DNA of 13,497 nucleotides from JBBRFH01 sp038224615 (GCA_038224615.1 JBBRFH010000072.1:1-13497), one strand, 5' to 3'; numbered from the stretch's first letter, positions 6,859 to 13,265 are shown. The notes: generated from the letters alone by a model not told the origin. A program made the numbers and translations.

Positions 6859-7629
6859 CTACACGCCCGCGCCCAGCGCCTGCTCGACGTACGCGACCGC
6901 GTTCTTGAAAATCGCGAGGCCCGCACCATCACCATCGACGATGCCGCGCGAAGCCCACGCGGGATGTTGTAGCGGCGACACATGGCGCTCCGGGTGCGGC
7001 ATCAGGCCGAAGACGAGGCCGGTCGGGTCACAAACGCCAGCGATGGCGTCGATGCTGCCGTTGGGGTTCTCGCCGGTGTAGACCAAGGCGATCTGGTCGT
7101 TGTCCTTGAGCGCGCGGTGGACGGCGTCGTTGGCGGGAACGAACTTGCCTTCGCCGTGGGCGATGGGGAGATCGATCTCGCCGATGCCGTGGGTCCAGAC
7201 GCACTTGCGGCTGACGGGTTTGACGGTGATCCACTTGCAGATGAATCGGCCGGAATCGTTGTGGGTTAGCGTGGCGGTCTGTCCGGTCGCCCCACCGATG
7301 GCTCCGGGGAGCAGATCGGTCTTGACGAGCACCTGGAACCCGTTGCAGACACCGATGATCGGCTTGCCTGCGTCGACGAACGCCCGCATCGCATCCTTCA
7401 GGTGGTTGACGATCTGGTTCGCCAGGATCTTGCCGGCGGCGATGTCGTCGCCGTAGCTGAAGCCGCCGGGGAAGGCGAGCATCTGGTAATCGTCGAGGAT
7501 GGCCGGGTTGTCGAGGACGCGGTTGAGATGGATCGTGTCCACCGTCGCCCCCGCCAGTTCAAAGGCGGTGGCCGTCTCGGCGTCACAGTTCGTCCCGGCG
7601 GTGCGAAGGATCAGGGTCTTGGGCTTCAC
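6859..7629 (-). CDS. purQ: phosphoribosylformylglycinamidine synthase, glutaminase subunit
   Basis: PurQ supplies ammonia from glutamine to PurL (with PurS) at the fourth step of purine synthesis, converting FGAR to FGAM. The 256-residue protein is a class I glutamine amidotransferase with the nucleophile C95 in GVCNGFQVL, and H212 and E214 in PHPERH. It also shows the N-terminal RTAGTNCD and the oxyanion region FPGGFSYGDD typical of PurQ. It is slightly longer than common PurQ proteins (about 225-235). The start is a GTG; an in-frame TAA lies four codons upstream, which leaves little choice. No Shine-Dalgarno is seen, but a -10-like TAATAT ends 6 nt before the GTG. purS and purL are not in the window. 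It stands alone between two intergenic palindromes. Confidence 0.95.
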   Translation of the reverse strand: MKPKTLILRTAGTNCDAETATAFELAGATVDTIHLNRVLDNPAILDDYQMLAFPGGFSYGDDIAAGKILANQIVNHLKDAMRAFVDAGKPIIGVCNGFQVLVKTDLLPGAIGGATGQTATLTHNDSGRFICKWITVKPVSRKCVWTHGIGEIDLPIAHGEGKFVPANDAVHRALKDNDQIALVYTGENPNGSIDAIAGVCDPTGLVFGLMPHPERHVSPLQHPAWASRGIVDGDGAGLAIFKNAVAYVEQALGAGV

Positions 7630-7635
7630 GCTTCG

Positions 7636-7641
7636 ATATTA
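7636..7641 (-). promoter_or_regulatory. candidate -10 element for leaderless purQ mRNA
   Basis: TAATAT on the - strand ends 6 nt before the purQ GTG, so transcription from it would begin at or beside the start codon. It matches TATAAT at 4 of 6 positions and no good -35 is visible. purQ has no Shine-Dalgarno sequence, which fits a leaderless transcript. Confidence 0.3.
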
Positions 7642-7671
7642 GCCGCAGATGGACGTAGATACACGTCGAAC

Positions 7672-7733
7672 GTGTGAAGTGATGAGTGTAACGTGAGCAG
7701 CGGCTTGTTCACGCCACACTCATCACGCCACAC
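7672..7733. repeat. imperfect palindrome upstream of purQ
   Basis: Two 25-nt arms (7672-7696 and 7709-7733) pair at 21 of 25 positions across a 12-nt loop; the core word GTGATGAGTGT is exact on both arms. It lies 33 bp past the stop of the exported-protein gene and 42 bp before the purQ start, both on the - strand. It may end the upstream transcript or be a dispersed repeat. Confidence 0.7.
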
Positions 7734-7766
7734 ATATGCGTTCGCTGCGCCGCCGCCACAGTGCAC

Positions 7767-8363
7767 TTATTTGCTTGCTTCGCCGACCCGGATTGACTTC
7801 ACATAGACGAGTTGCTTGAGGGTTTGGCCGACGTCGCCTTTGGCGCGTTTGTGGAGAACGAGTTGCCGGGTCGGCTGGTCGGGTTGCTTCACATAGATCG
7901 GCGCAACGATCCCGCCGGTGACGTTAGCGCCGTTGGCCAGCGTGACCTTGTACTGCGTTTCGCGCGCGGGGTAGGTCTTGCCGGTGTAGACCTTTTCGTC
8001 TTCGCCGCTGGTCTTGAAGCGCCACTCGGCCTCGTCGCGTTCCCACAAGACTTCGGCGTCCATCGACGCGATCATCTCCAGCGACAGATCCACGTACTGC
8101 TTTTTTTCGTCGTCCCACACTCGGAGGGGCTTGCCGACGGTCGTCCAGCAGCGCCCGATCAGCGTGGCGCCGTCGGAGAGTGTGATCGTCGCCGGCACTT
8201 CGCCCGCCTGCGGCTTCTGCGTGAGCGGCGAGGTCGGCTGGGTGGCCGGCTCGGTCGCCGGCTGGGTGGCGGCGGGGGCCGACTTCTCGGTCAGCAGCCA
8301 GTCCATGGTCGAATCGCTCGGCATTGTCTGGCAGAGGATGAGCAGCAGTGCAAAGGGTGGCAT
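7767..8363 (-). CDS. putative exported protein with two similar beta-rich units
   Basis: The family is not recognised. The 198-residue protein begins with a short hydrophobic stretch (FALLLILC, 4-11) that may be a weak signal peptide, though it lacks the usual positive charges. A linker of Ala, Thr, Gln and Pro (about 29-50) follows. Two segments then start alike: ITLSDGATLIG (60-70) and VTLANGANVTG (140-150), each followed by alternating hydrophobic residues and ending near SLEMIASMDAEV and LVYVKSIRV. This suggests a duplicated small beta fold, perhaps SH3- or Sm-like. A periplasmic role is inferred from the N-terminus and linker. No Shine-Dalgarno precedes the ATG; a -10-like TACGAT ends 7 nt before it. 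An upstream in-frame non-ATG start cannot be excluded. It is divergent from tilS. Confidence 0.7.
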   Translation of the reverse strand: MPPFALLLILCQTMPSDSTMDWLLTEKSAPAATQPATEPATQPTSPLTQKPQAGEVPATITLSDGATLIGRCWTTVGKPLRVWDDEKKQYVDLSLEMIASMDAEVLWERDEAEWRFKTSGEDEKVYTGKTYPARETQYKVTLANGANVTGGIVAPIYVKQPDQPTRQLVLHKRAKGDVGQTLKQLVYVKSIRVGEASK

Positions 8364-8370
8364 GGCAGCT

Positions 8371-8376
8371 ATCGTA
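8371..8376 (-). promoter_or_regulatory. candidate -10 element for the exported-protein gene
   Basis: TACGAT on the - strand ends 7 nt before the ATG at 8363 and matches TATAAT at 4 of 6 positions. The start has no Shine-Dalgarno. The hexamer lies at the outer edge of the 8374-8461 palindrome. No good -35 is visible. Confidence 0.25.
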
Positions 8377-8461
8377 GAAAGTAACCACAGTTGACACAGA
8401 TTTCACAAATTCGGGCGCAGAGATTCTGTGCAATTTGGCGCGATCTGTGGTTCATTTCTAC
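8374..8461. repeat. nested palindrome between divergent genes
   Basis: Outer arms of 17 nt (8374-8390 and 8445-8461) pair at 15 of 17 positions. Inside, AAATT (8407-8411) pairs with AATTT (8432-8436), and GCGCAGA (8415-8421) pairs with TCTGTGC (8425-8431) with one G-T mismatch around a 3-nt loop. The left half carries loosely repeated CACAG words. The element fills most of the 104 bp between the exported-protein start and tilS, so the promoters of both genes must overlap it. Confidence 0.65.
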
Positions 8462-8467
8462 GCGGCG

Positions 8468-9400
8468 ATGCCCCAGACGCTTCCCAACCTCGACTGCACC
8501 GCGCTCCCAAGCGCGATCGGCGTGGCAGTATCGGGCGGGGCCGACAGCGTGGCGCTGCTGCGCATTGTGCTCACCGCGCCCCCGGGCGATCGCCGGCTGG
8601 TGATCGTCCATTTCAACCACCAGCTCCGCGGCGATGATTCGGATACGGACGAACAATTTGTACGCGAACTCGCCCGGACGCATGACCTGCCCGCGGTCTG
8701 TCGCCGGCGAGAGGAACTCGAACCGACCGGCGCGCTTCCCTCCAATCCCTCTGCCAGGTATCGCGCGATGCGGCTCATCGTCTACCGCGAAGCGCTGCGC
8801 CTGCACGGGCTCGACGTGATCGCGCTGGCGCACCACGCCGACGACCAGGCCGAGACCGTCCTACTCCGGCTTGTGCGTGGCGGTGGGCTGGTCTCGCTGC
8901 GGGCGATGAGCGAGTACACGACGATCAGCGGCGTCCCCATCGTCCGGCCGCTGCTCGGTCATCGTCGCGACGATCTGCGCGCGTATCTCCGGTCGATCGG
9001 CCAGTCCTGGCGCGAAGACGCGAGTAACGCGTCGCCAAAGTACCGCCGCAACGTCGTCCGCCATTTGCTCGCTCGCGACCCGGGGCTTGGCCGGATGTTG
9101 GGGGAACTCGCTGAGCGCGCCGCAGCACTGCGGAGCGCCCTGGACGCGCGCGCCCCCCTGCTCGAACCATCGTTCGCGCGCGACGCGCTGGACATCCCTT
9201 CCATCCTCGCCGAACACGCCGCCCGGCGGTGGCTGGTGGAGCGCGGGGCCGGTTCGGACGACGTGTCGGCATCGACGTGCCGGCGACTGATCGACCAGGC
9301 GCTCGATCCCGCCGCGCCGGCGCGACAGCACTATCCCGGCGGCATCGTCGTGCGTCGTCGCAGCAAGCGAATCTTTGTCGATGACGCGGGGTCGGCGTAG
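8468..9400 (+). CDS. tilS: tRNA(Ile)-lysidine synthetase
   Basis: TilS uses ATP to attach lysine to C34 of the CAU-anticodon tRNA-Ile, so that it reads AUA and accepts isoleucine. The 310-residue protein has the PP-loop SGGADS (22-27), HFNHQLRG (48-55), AHHADDQAETVLLRLVRG (121-138), RPLL (160-163) and the signature WREDASN (181-187) followed by YRRNVVRHLL (192-201). It is shorter than E. coli TilS (about 430 residues), so the C-terminal tRNA-binding part is reduced, a pattern found in compact TilS proteins. The ATG at 8468 is chosen because conserved sequence begins soon after; an in-frame TTG at 8435 lies inside a palindrome. No clear Shine-Dalgarno is seen. It leads a + strand run with xseB, ispA and aat. 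Confidence 0.93.
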   Translation: MPQTLPNLDCTALPSAIGVAVSGGADSVALLRIVLTAPPGDRRLVIVHFNHQLRGDDSDTDEQFVRELARTHDLPAVCRRREELEPTGALPSNPSARYRAMRLIVYREALRLHGLDVIALAHHADDQAETVLLRLVRGGGLVSLRAMSEYTTISGVPIVRPLLGHRRDDLRAYLRSIGQSWREDASNASPKYRRNVVRHLLARDPGLGRMLGELAERAAALRSALDARAPLLEPSFARDALDIPSILAEHAARRWLVERGAGSDDVSASTCRRLIDQALDPAAPARQHYPGGIVVRRRSKRIFVDDAGSA

Positions 9401-9414
9401 GCGGGATTTGCTCC

Positions 9415-9420
9415 TACAAT
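9415..9420 (+). promoter_or_regulatory. candidate -10 element for leaderless xseB mRNA
   Basis: TACAAT matches TATAAT at 5 of 6 positions and ends 8 nt before the xseB ATG at 9429, so transcripts would start within a base or two of the start codon. No clear -35 is present, and xseB has no Shine-Dalgarno. It lies in the 28-bp gap after tilS. Confidence 0.4.
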
Positions 9421-9428
9421 GCACGCGC

Positions 9429-9707
9429 ATGGCGAAGCAGACCAAACAACCGCAGCCCAAGTCCTTCGAGGAAGCGATCGCGGAGCTCGAGAAGATTCTC
9501 GGCGCGATGGAGTCCGGCGAGGTGCCGTTGGAGGAATCGCTCGTCCGCTACGAACGCGGCAACTATCTCATCGCCTACTGCCGGCAGGTGCTGGGCAAGG
9601 CGGAGGAACAGATCGAGCAACTGACCAAGACCGGCGAAGCGCCGGTCGCACCGGCGACGGTGCCGACAGGTGAGGGGAACGACGAAGATGCCGATGCACC
9701 CTTCTGA
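9429..9707 (+). CDS. xseB: exodeoxyribonuclease VII small subunit
   Basis: XseB is the small subunit of exonuclease VII, which degrades single-stranded DNA; several copies assemble with one XseA. The 92-residue protein shows the family pattern FEEAIAELEKILGAMESG (13-30) then PLEESLVRYERG (33-44) and a helical region to about 68, followed by an acidic, Pro/Ala-rich tail. The usual length is about 70-90 residues. The ATG at 9429 starts the family region; in-frame codons upstream overlap tilS. xseA is not in the window. It overlaps the next gene by 20 bp, the common xseB-ispA pairing. A -10-like TACAAT just before the start suggests a leaderless mRNA. Confidence 0.93.
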   Translation: MAKQTKQPQPKSFEEAIAELEKILGAMESGEVPLEESLVRYERGNYLIAYCRQVLGKAEEQIEQLTKTGEAPVAPATVPTGEGNDEDADAPF

Positions 9708-10584
9708 TCTCCCGGCGCTGCTCGCGGAGCATGCCGAACGATTGTCGGCGTACCTCGGCGACGTCCTCGCGCGACAGGCGCAGGCCGGCGCGCCCGCGCG
9801 ACTGATCGAAGCGATCGACTACAGCCTGAGCGCCGGCGGCAAACGGCTGAGGCCTGCACTGGTTCTCGAAGCCAATCGTTTGCTCGGCAAGCCCGGCGCT
9901 TCCGCTCTTGCCGCAGCGGCGGCGATCGAGCTGATCCACACGTTTTCGCTGGTCCACGATGACCTCCCCGCCATGGACGATGACGACCTGCGTCGCGGGC
10001 GACCGACGAATCACAAGGTGTTCGGCGAAGCGACGGCGATTCTGGCCGGCGACGCGATGATGACGCTGGCATTCGACGTCGTCGCCACCGATGCCGATGC
10101 CGACCTCGTCGCGCCGCTCACGCGCGAACTCGCCCGCGCCAGCGGACCGTTCGGCATGATCGGCGGGCAGATCCTCGACATCGACGGTGAGAACCGCACA
10201 CTCGACCTGTCCGCGCTCCAGCAGATTCACCGCATGAAAACCGGCGCGTTGCTCACCGCGAGCTGCCGCCTCGGCGCCATCGCCGCCCGCGCTCCGGACG
10301 AGCAACTCGACGCGCTTTCGCGCTTCGGGCGGCATCTGGGTTTGGCGTTCCAGATCGTCGACGACCTGCTCGACGAAACCGCTACCCCCGAGCAGATGGG
10401 CAAAGCCACCAACAAGGACGCCGGCCGCGGCAAGAACACCTACCCGCGACTGCTCGGGCTCGACGAATCCAAACGCCAAGCCACACAACAGATGGATCAG
10501 GCGATCGAGTCACTCGCACTTTTCGGCGACCGCGCCGACCGGCTGATCGCGCTGGCGCGGTTTGTCGTCGAGCGATCGCACTGA
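9688..10584 (+). CDS. ispA: (2E,6E)-farnesyl/geranylgeranyl diphosphate synthase
   Basis: This trans-prenyltransferase condenses isopentenyl diphosphate with allylic diphosphates to make C15 or C20 chains for quinones and undecaprenyl carriers. The 298-residue protein has GGKRLRP (50-56), the first Asp-rich motif DDLPAMDDDDLRRGRPT (91-107), GEATAILAGDAMMTLAF (113-129), the KTG motif (184-186) and the second Asp-rich motif FQIVDDLLD (221-229). The motif is bacterial IspA-like; product length cannot be fixed, since residues before it (HTFSLVH) differ slightly from E. coli IspA. The ATG at 9688 follows GAGGGG at a good distance; a GTG at 9670 and an ATG at 9694 are alternatives. It overlaps xseB by 20 bp, so translational coupling is likely. 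dxs, often next in this arrangement, is absent; aat follows instead. Confidence 0.93.
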   Translation: MPMHPSDLPALLAEHAERLSAYLGDVLARQAQAGAPARLIEAIDYSLSAGGKRLRPALVLEANRLLGKPGASALAAAAAIELIHTFSLVHDDLPAMDDDDLRRGRPTNHKVFGEATAILAGDAMMTLAFDVVATDADADLVAPLTRELARASGPFGMIGGQILDIDGENRTLDLSALQQIHRMKTGALLTASCRLGAIAARAPDEQLDALSRFGRHLGLAFQIVDDLLDETATPEQMGKATNKDAGRGKNTYPRLLGLDESKRQATQQMDQAIESLALFGDRADRLIALARFVVERSH

Positions 10585-10599
10585 GTTTCCCATCACCCT

Positions 10600-10615
10600 G
10601 CCGGGTGAACCCGGC
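10600..10615 (+). terminator. stem-loop after ispA
   Basis: GCCGGGT (10600-10606) and ACCCGGC (10609-10615) are exact inverted repeats, effectively a 6-bp stem with a TGAA loop, 15 bp past the ispA stop. No T-run follows. CACCC (10594-10598) with GGGTG (10603-10607) offers an alternative stem. It may slow or end transcription before aat. Confidence 0.35.
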
Positions 10616-10658
10616 GGCTTCATGGCAGGACTGCGCTGTCGCGCTCGCGCGCTGGCGA

Positions 10659-10664
10659 TATGCT
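10659..10664 (+). promoter_or_regulatory. candidate -10 element for aat
   Basis: TATGCT matches TATAAT at 4 of 6 positions and ends 7 nt before the GTG at 10672. If used, it would exclude the ATG at 10660, which lies inside the hexamer, and shorten Aat by four residues. No -35 is evident. Confidence 0.25.
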
Positions 10665-11268
10665 ATCGGGCGTGACCCGTGCCGACCTTCAGCCTGAGAC
10701 GCTGCTCAACGCATACGCCAGCGGCGCGTTCCCGATGACGGACCCCGACGGCGTGACGCGATGGTACTCAACCGACCCGCGCGGCGTCCTGCCGCTCGAT
10801 CAATTCCACTGCCCGAAAAACCTCGGCCAGCTCGTGCGGCAACGAAAATTCGACGTGCGGGTCAACCACGATTTTGAAGCCACCATGCGCGGCTGCAAGG
10901 AAGCGGCGCGTCCGGATTCGCACGGCGGATGGATCAGCGAAGAACTCGTCCGCGCTTACGCCCGCCTGCACACGCTGGGCTTTGCGCACAGTGTCGAAGC
11001 ATACCTCGATGACGCGCTCGTCGGCGGGCTCTATGGCGTGTCGCTGGGCGGGGCGTTTTTCGGGGAATCCATGTTCCGCCGCGCCAGCAACGCCTCGAAA
11101 GTCTGCCTTGTCCACCTCGTGTCGCGACTGCGCGATCGCGGCTACGTCCTGCTGGACACCCAGATGGTCACCGAGCACATGACCCAGTTCGGCACCGCGC
11201 ACATCCCCGCCGTCGAATACCAGAGGCAACTGCGGGCGGCGCTGCGGCTGCAATGCACGTTCGCGTGA
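10660..11268 (+). CDS. aat: leucyl/phenylalanyl-tRNA--protein transferase
   Basis: Aat transfers Leu or Phe from aminoacyl-tRNA to proteins with N-terminal Lys or Arg, marking them for the ClpS/ClpAP N-degron pathway. The 202-residue protein shows LLNAYASGAFPM (15-26), RWYSTDPRGVLPL (34-46), WISEELVRAY (91-100), GGLYGVSLGGAFFGESMF (122-139) and D166-Q168 (LLDTQMVTEHM). It is shorter than E. coli Aat (about 234), mainly at the N-terminus. Two starts are possible: ATG 10660, and GTG 10672 four codons later. The second is preceded 7 nt upstream by TATGCT, a -10-like hexamer, and would give a leaderless mRNA. Neither has a Shine-Dalgarno. It follows ispA and converges on the BRCT-like gene. No clp gene is visible. 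Confidence 0.93.
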   Translation: MLSGVTRADLQPETLLNAYASGAFPMTDPDGVTRWYSTDPRGVLPLDQFHCPKNLGQLVRQRKFDVRVNHDFEATMRGCKEAARPDSHGGWISEELVRAYARLHTLGFAHSVEAYLDDALVGGLYGVSLGGAFFGESMFRRASNASKVCLVHLVSRLRDRGYVLLDTQMVTEHMTQFGTAHIPAVEYQRQLRAALRLQCTFA

Positions 11269-11278
11269 CGCGGAGGTA

Positions 11279-11426
11279 TTTACCGCAGAGACGCGGTGAA
11301 CGCGGAGATCGTCTCGACACTCGCAGGTTGATCCGGCGGCTCAGCTTCATTGAATAGAAGCTAAACTGCCGGACAACGTCGCGGCCGCCGATCTGATCTC
11401 CGCGTCCTCTGCGTCTCTGCGGTGAA
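11279..11426. repeat. 148-bp nested palindrome between convergent genes
   Basis: Outer arms of 32 nt (11279-11310 and 11395-11426) pair at 28 of 32 positions. The 84-bp interior holds a second hairpin: 11333-11339 with 11366-11372 (one G-T pair), and AGCTTC (11343-11348) with GAAGCT (11357-11362). The arms are built from CGCAGAGACGC-like words. It begins 10 bp past the aat stop and ends 10 bp before the stop of the convergent gene, filling the gap. It could end transcription from both sides, and its size and nested structure also resemble a non-coding mobile repeat. Confidence 0.75.
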
Positions 11427-11436
11427 CCTGTTTTAC

Positions 11437-12903
11437 TCAGCGGGCCGACTGTTCGTAGTAACCACAGAAGTAGAGGAACCGATTCTGGTTGAGCACCGGG
11501 ATGCGCAGCTCGACCGCGCGGGCCAGGGTCTCTTCGTATTCGGTCAGCGCCTTTTTCTTCTGCTCCTGCTCGTAGACCTTGACCGGGTCATTGAGCTCTT
11601 CCTGCGAGTAGTTCGGCACTTCGGGCATCTTACCCATCACCAGGAAGTCGGTCGCCACGTCGAGCTTGTCGGCCACCTTGCCGCCCCACTGGGTGACCAG
11701 GCGCTTGATCACGTCCGCGTCCGCGGGCGTCGCCTGGCCGTTGCGGTCGAGGTCGAAATTGCCGTAGACCACGACGTTGTACTTGGCGTTGCGGTCGTAA
11801 ACGATGTTGACGCACGGGTCGCCTTCGACGACCTGCATGCCCGGCGTAGTGCGGATGATGCGGCACTCGCTGCTGCCCGGCGACACCTTGATGATCTCGA
11901 TCGACGCCTTGCCCTTGGGCAGGTTTTCGTCGTTGGTCGGTTCACCGCCGACCTTGGGAACGCCCTCGGTGCGGTCGTAGACTTCAAAGCTCATGCCCGG
12001 CACGATCTGGTCGCCGCTGCCCAGGTCGATGTAAACGATGTTGTCGCCCGCGACGCGCATCACATGAGCGTCGGCCTGGCGGATGATCTGGTCGACCGGC
12101 AGGCGGAGCAGTTCGAGCTTGTTTTGCAGACCCTTGATCGTCTGGTCACGCTTGACGATCGTGTCGTCGACTTCCTTCTTTTGTGCGGTGAGCTGGTTGA
12201 CGGTCTCCTGGGCGAGCTTGGCCGACTCGTCCATCTTGGCCTGCATGTCCTGGACCTTTTTGTCGTTGTCGGTCCGGATCGTCTCGCGCTCGGCGGTCGC
12301 GGTCTGGGCGACCTGCATCTGCGCGTCGGCACCCTTCTTGTGCGTGACCAGTGCCGTCTCAAAATCGCTCTTGAGCTTGGCCAGCTTGGCGTCCTGCGTC
12401 TTGGCGTCGGTCTCCAGCGCTTCGATGCGGGCCTGCTTGTCCTTGTTCAGGTTGACCAGCGCGGTGATCGCGCCGGTGAGGTACTGCGCGGGAACCTTCA
12501 CGCTCTTCTCGGCGCTGACCGCTTTCATGGCGTTGGCGGCTTCGAGCAAAGCACTCTCCTCCGACACGGCATTGGCGCCGGCGATGACTTTCACCAGTCC
12601 GTCACGCTGCGCGACGGCGATGCCCACCAGCTTCATGTCATCGTTGAACCGCCGACCCTCGGTGCGGGTGCGATCGTTGGCCTTGGTCGCCCGGAGGTTG
12701 CCGATGTCCTGACCGAGATCCGATTCGGCGACGTAATCGTTGTACTTACTCTGCAGCAGCCCGAGGTCCGCCGAGATCTTGTTGCGGTCGACGTGGGCGA
12801 AGATCGCCAGCACGGTCGAAACGACGAACAGGATCGACGTGATCACGGTCCACGTGATCAACGCGGCTTTGGATCCACCTTGGGTTTGAATGGGTGGCGG
12901 CAT
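11437..12903 (-). CDS. membrane-anchored coiled-coil protein with BRCT-like C-terminus
   Basis: The family is not recognised as a whole. The 488-residue protein has a short N-terminal tail and one membrane segment (about 13-36, ALITWTVITSILFVVSTVLA), then a long helical region with heptad-like spacing (strongest at about 155-268). A beta-rich domain follows (about 275-368: NIVYIDLGSGDQIVPGMSFE), resembling small barrel domains such as FlgT C-terminal ones. Residues 374-480 look like a BRCT domain: VVVYGNF, VIKRLVTQWGGKV (398-410), ATDFLVMG (417-424), then AVELRIPVLNQNRFL (463-477). A DLDRNGQATPAD loop (384-395) is inserted after the first strand. The ATG at 12903 is chosen because GGAGG lies 7 nt upstream. 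The ends probably face opposite sides of the membrane, but orientation is unclear. It is monocistronic as far as can be seen. Confidence 0.8.
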   Translation of the reverse strand: MPPPIQTQGGSKAALITWTVITSILFVVSTVLAIFAHVDRNKISADLGLLQSKYNDYVAESDLGQDIGNLRATKANDRTRTEGRRFNDDMKLVGIAVAQRDGLVKVIAGANAVSEESALLEAANAMKAVSAEKSVKVPAQYLTGAITALVNLNKDKQARIEALETDAKTQDAKLAKLKSDFETALVTHKKGADAQMQVAQTATAERETIRTDNDKKVQDMQAKMDESAKLAQETVNQLTAQKKEVDDTIVKRDQTIKGLQNKLELLRLPVDQIIRQADAHVMRVAGDNIVYIDLGSGDQIVPGMSFEVYDRTEGVPKVGGEPTNDENLPKGKASIEIIKVSPGSSECRIIRTTPGMQVVEGDPCVNIVYDRNAKYNVVVYGNFDLDRNGQATPADADVIKRLVTQWGGKVADKLDVATDFLVMGKMPEVPNYSQEELNDPVKVYEQEQKKKALTEYEETLARAVELRIPVLNQNRFLYFCGYYEQSAR

Positions 12904-13016
12904 ACGACGACCTCCAGCGGGTGCGGGTTCAGGGTGCGAATGGGACAGGCCGATCCTCAACGCGCTTGCGACGCGCGCTACGCTTGCCCGTCCAGAGAAG
13001 CGTTGCGCGGCAGTCA

Positions 13017-13046
13017 AATCTACCCCGACACAATACATATGGTCAA
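13017..13046 (-). promoter_or_regulatory. candidate promoter of the BRCT-like gene
   Basis: On the - strand TTGACC (13046-13041) is followed after 18 bp by TAGATT (13022-13017), matching the sigma-70 -35 at 5 of 6 and -10 at 4 of 6 positions. Transcription would start near 13009, giving a leader of about 105 nt before the ATG at 12903. Confidence 0.4.
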
Positions 13047-13240
13047 GAAACGCCCCCGGTTCGGACAGTCGACCGACGGACTTCCGAGCGGTTTCGAAGC
13101 ATGTATCAGGGTATTCCCCATGGGCATCCCTTGCATTCTCTAACTCCTGTTCCGGCCACAACCTCGGCCGGCGTGTAACCAATGTTGCACTGGCGCATCT
13201 GATACATTTGCTACATTCCCCGCCACTCCGGCCGGAATTA

Positions 13241-13265
13241 GCGGGCTTTGACGATCAAAGCCCGC
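13241..13265. repeat. perfect 11-bp stem with 3-nt loop
   Basis: GCGGGCTTTGA (13241-13251) and TCAAAGCCCGC (13255-13265) pair without mismatch around CGA. This would be a very stable hairpin. Neither side has a T-run, so it is not a standard intrinsic terminator. It lies about 340 bp upstream of the BRCT-like gene. It could end a gene outside the window or be part of an untranslated RNA. Confidence 0.6.

Noticed and set aside
7637..7665. Separate tandem repeat of GCAGATG-like words upstream of purQ
   Set aside because: Only about two degenerate units are present, too few to call a repeat from this window alone.
8331..8340. Lipoprotein signal with Cys11 in the exported protein
   Set aside because: The residues before Cys (Leu-Ile-Leu) do not fit a lipobox, which needs small residues at the last position, and no positive charge precedes them.
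8435..8467. TTG start adding 11 residues to TilS
   Set aside because: These codons overlap the right arm of a palindrome, have no RBS, and conserved TilS sequence begins after the ATG at 8468.
11719..11754. Dockerin or EF-hand module in the BRCT-like protein
   Set aside because: Only one DxDxNG-like loop is present and it lies inside a segment that fits BRCT better; dockerins normally have two repeats. A metal-binding insert remains possible.
11422..13143. A 573-codon + strand frame opposite the BRCT-like gene
   Set aside because: It mirrors the coiled-coil gene, with low-complexity Leu/Val/Asp/His composition typical of antisense frames in GC-rich DNA.
12904..13182. N-terminal extension of the BRCT-like protein by 93 residues
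   Set aside because: The extension has no conserved features, covers a likely promoter, and the ATG at 12903 has an ideal GGAGG RBS just before the membrane segment.
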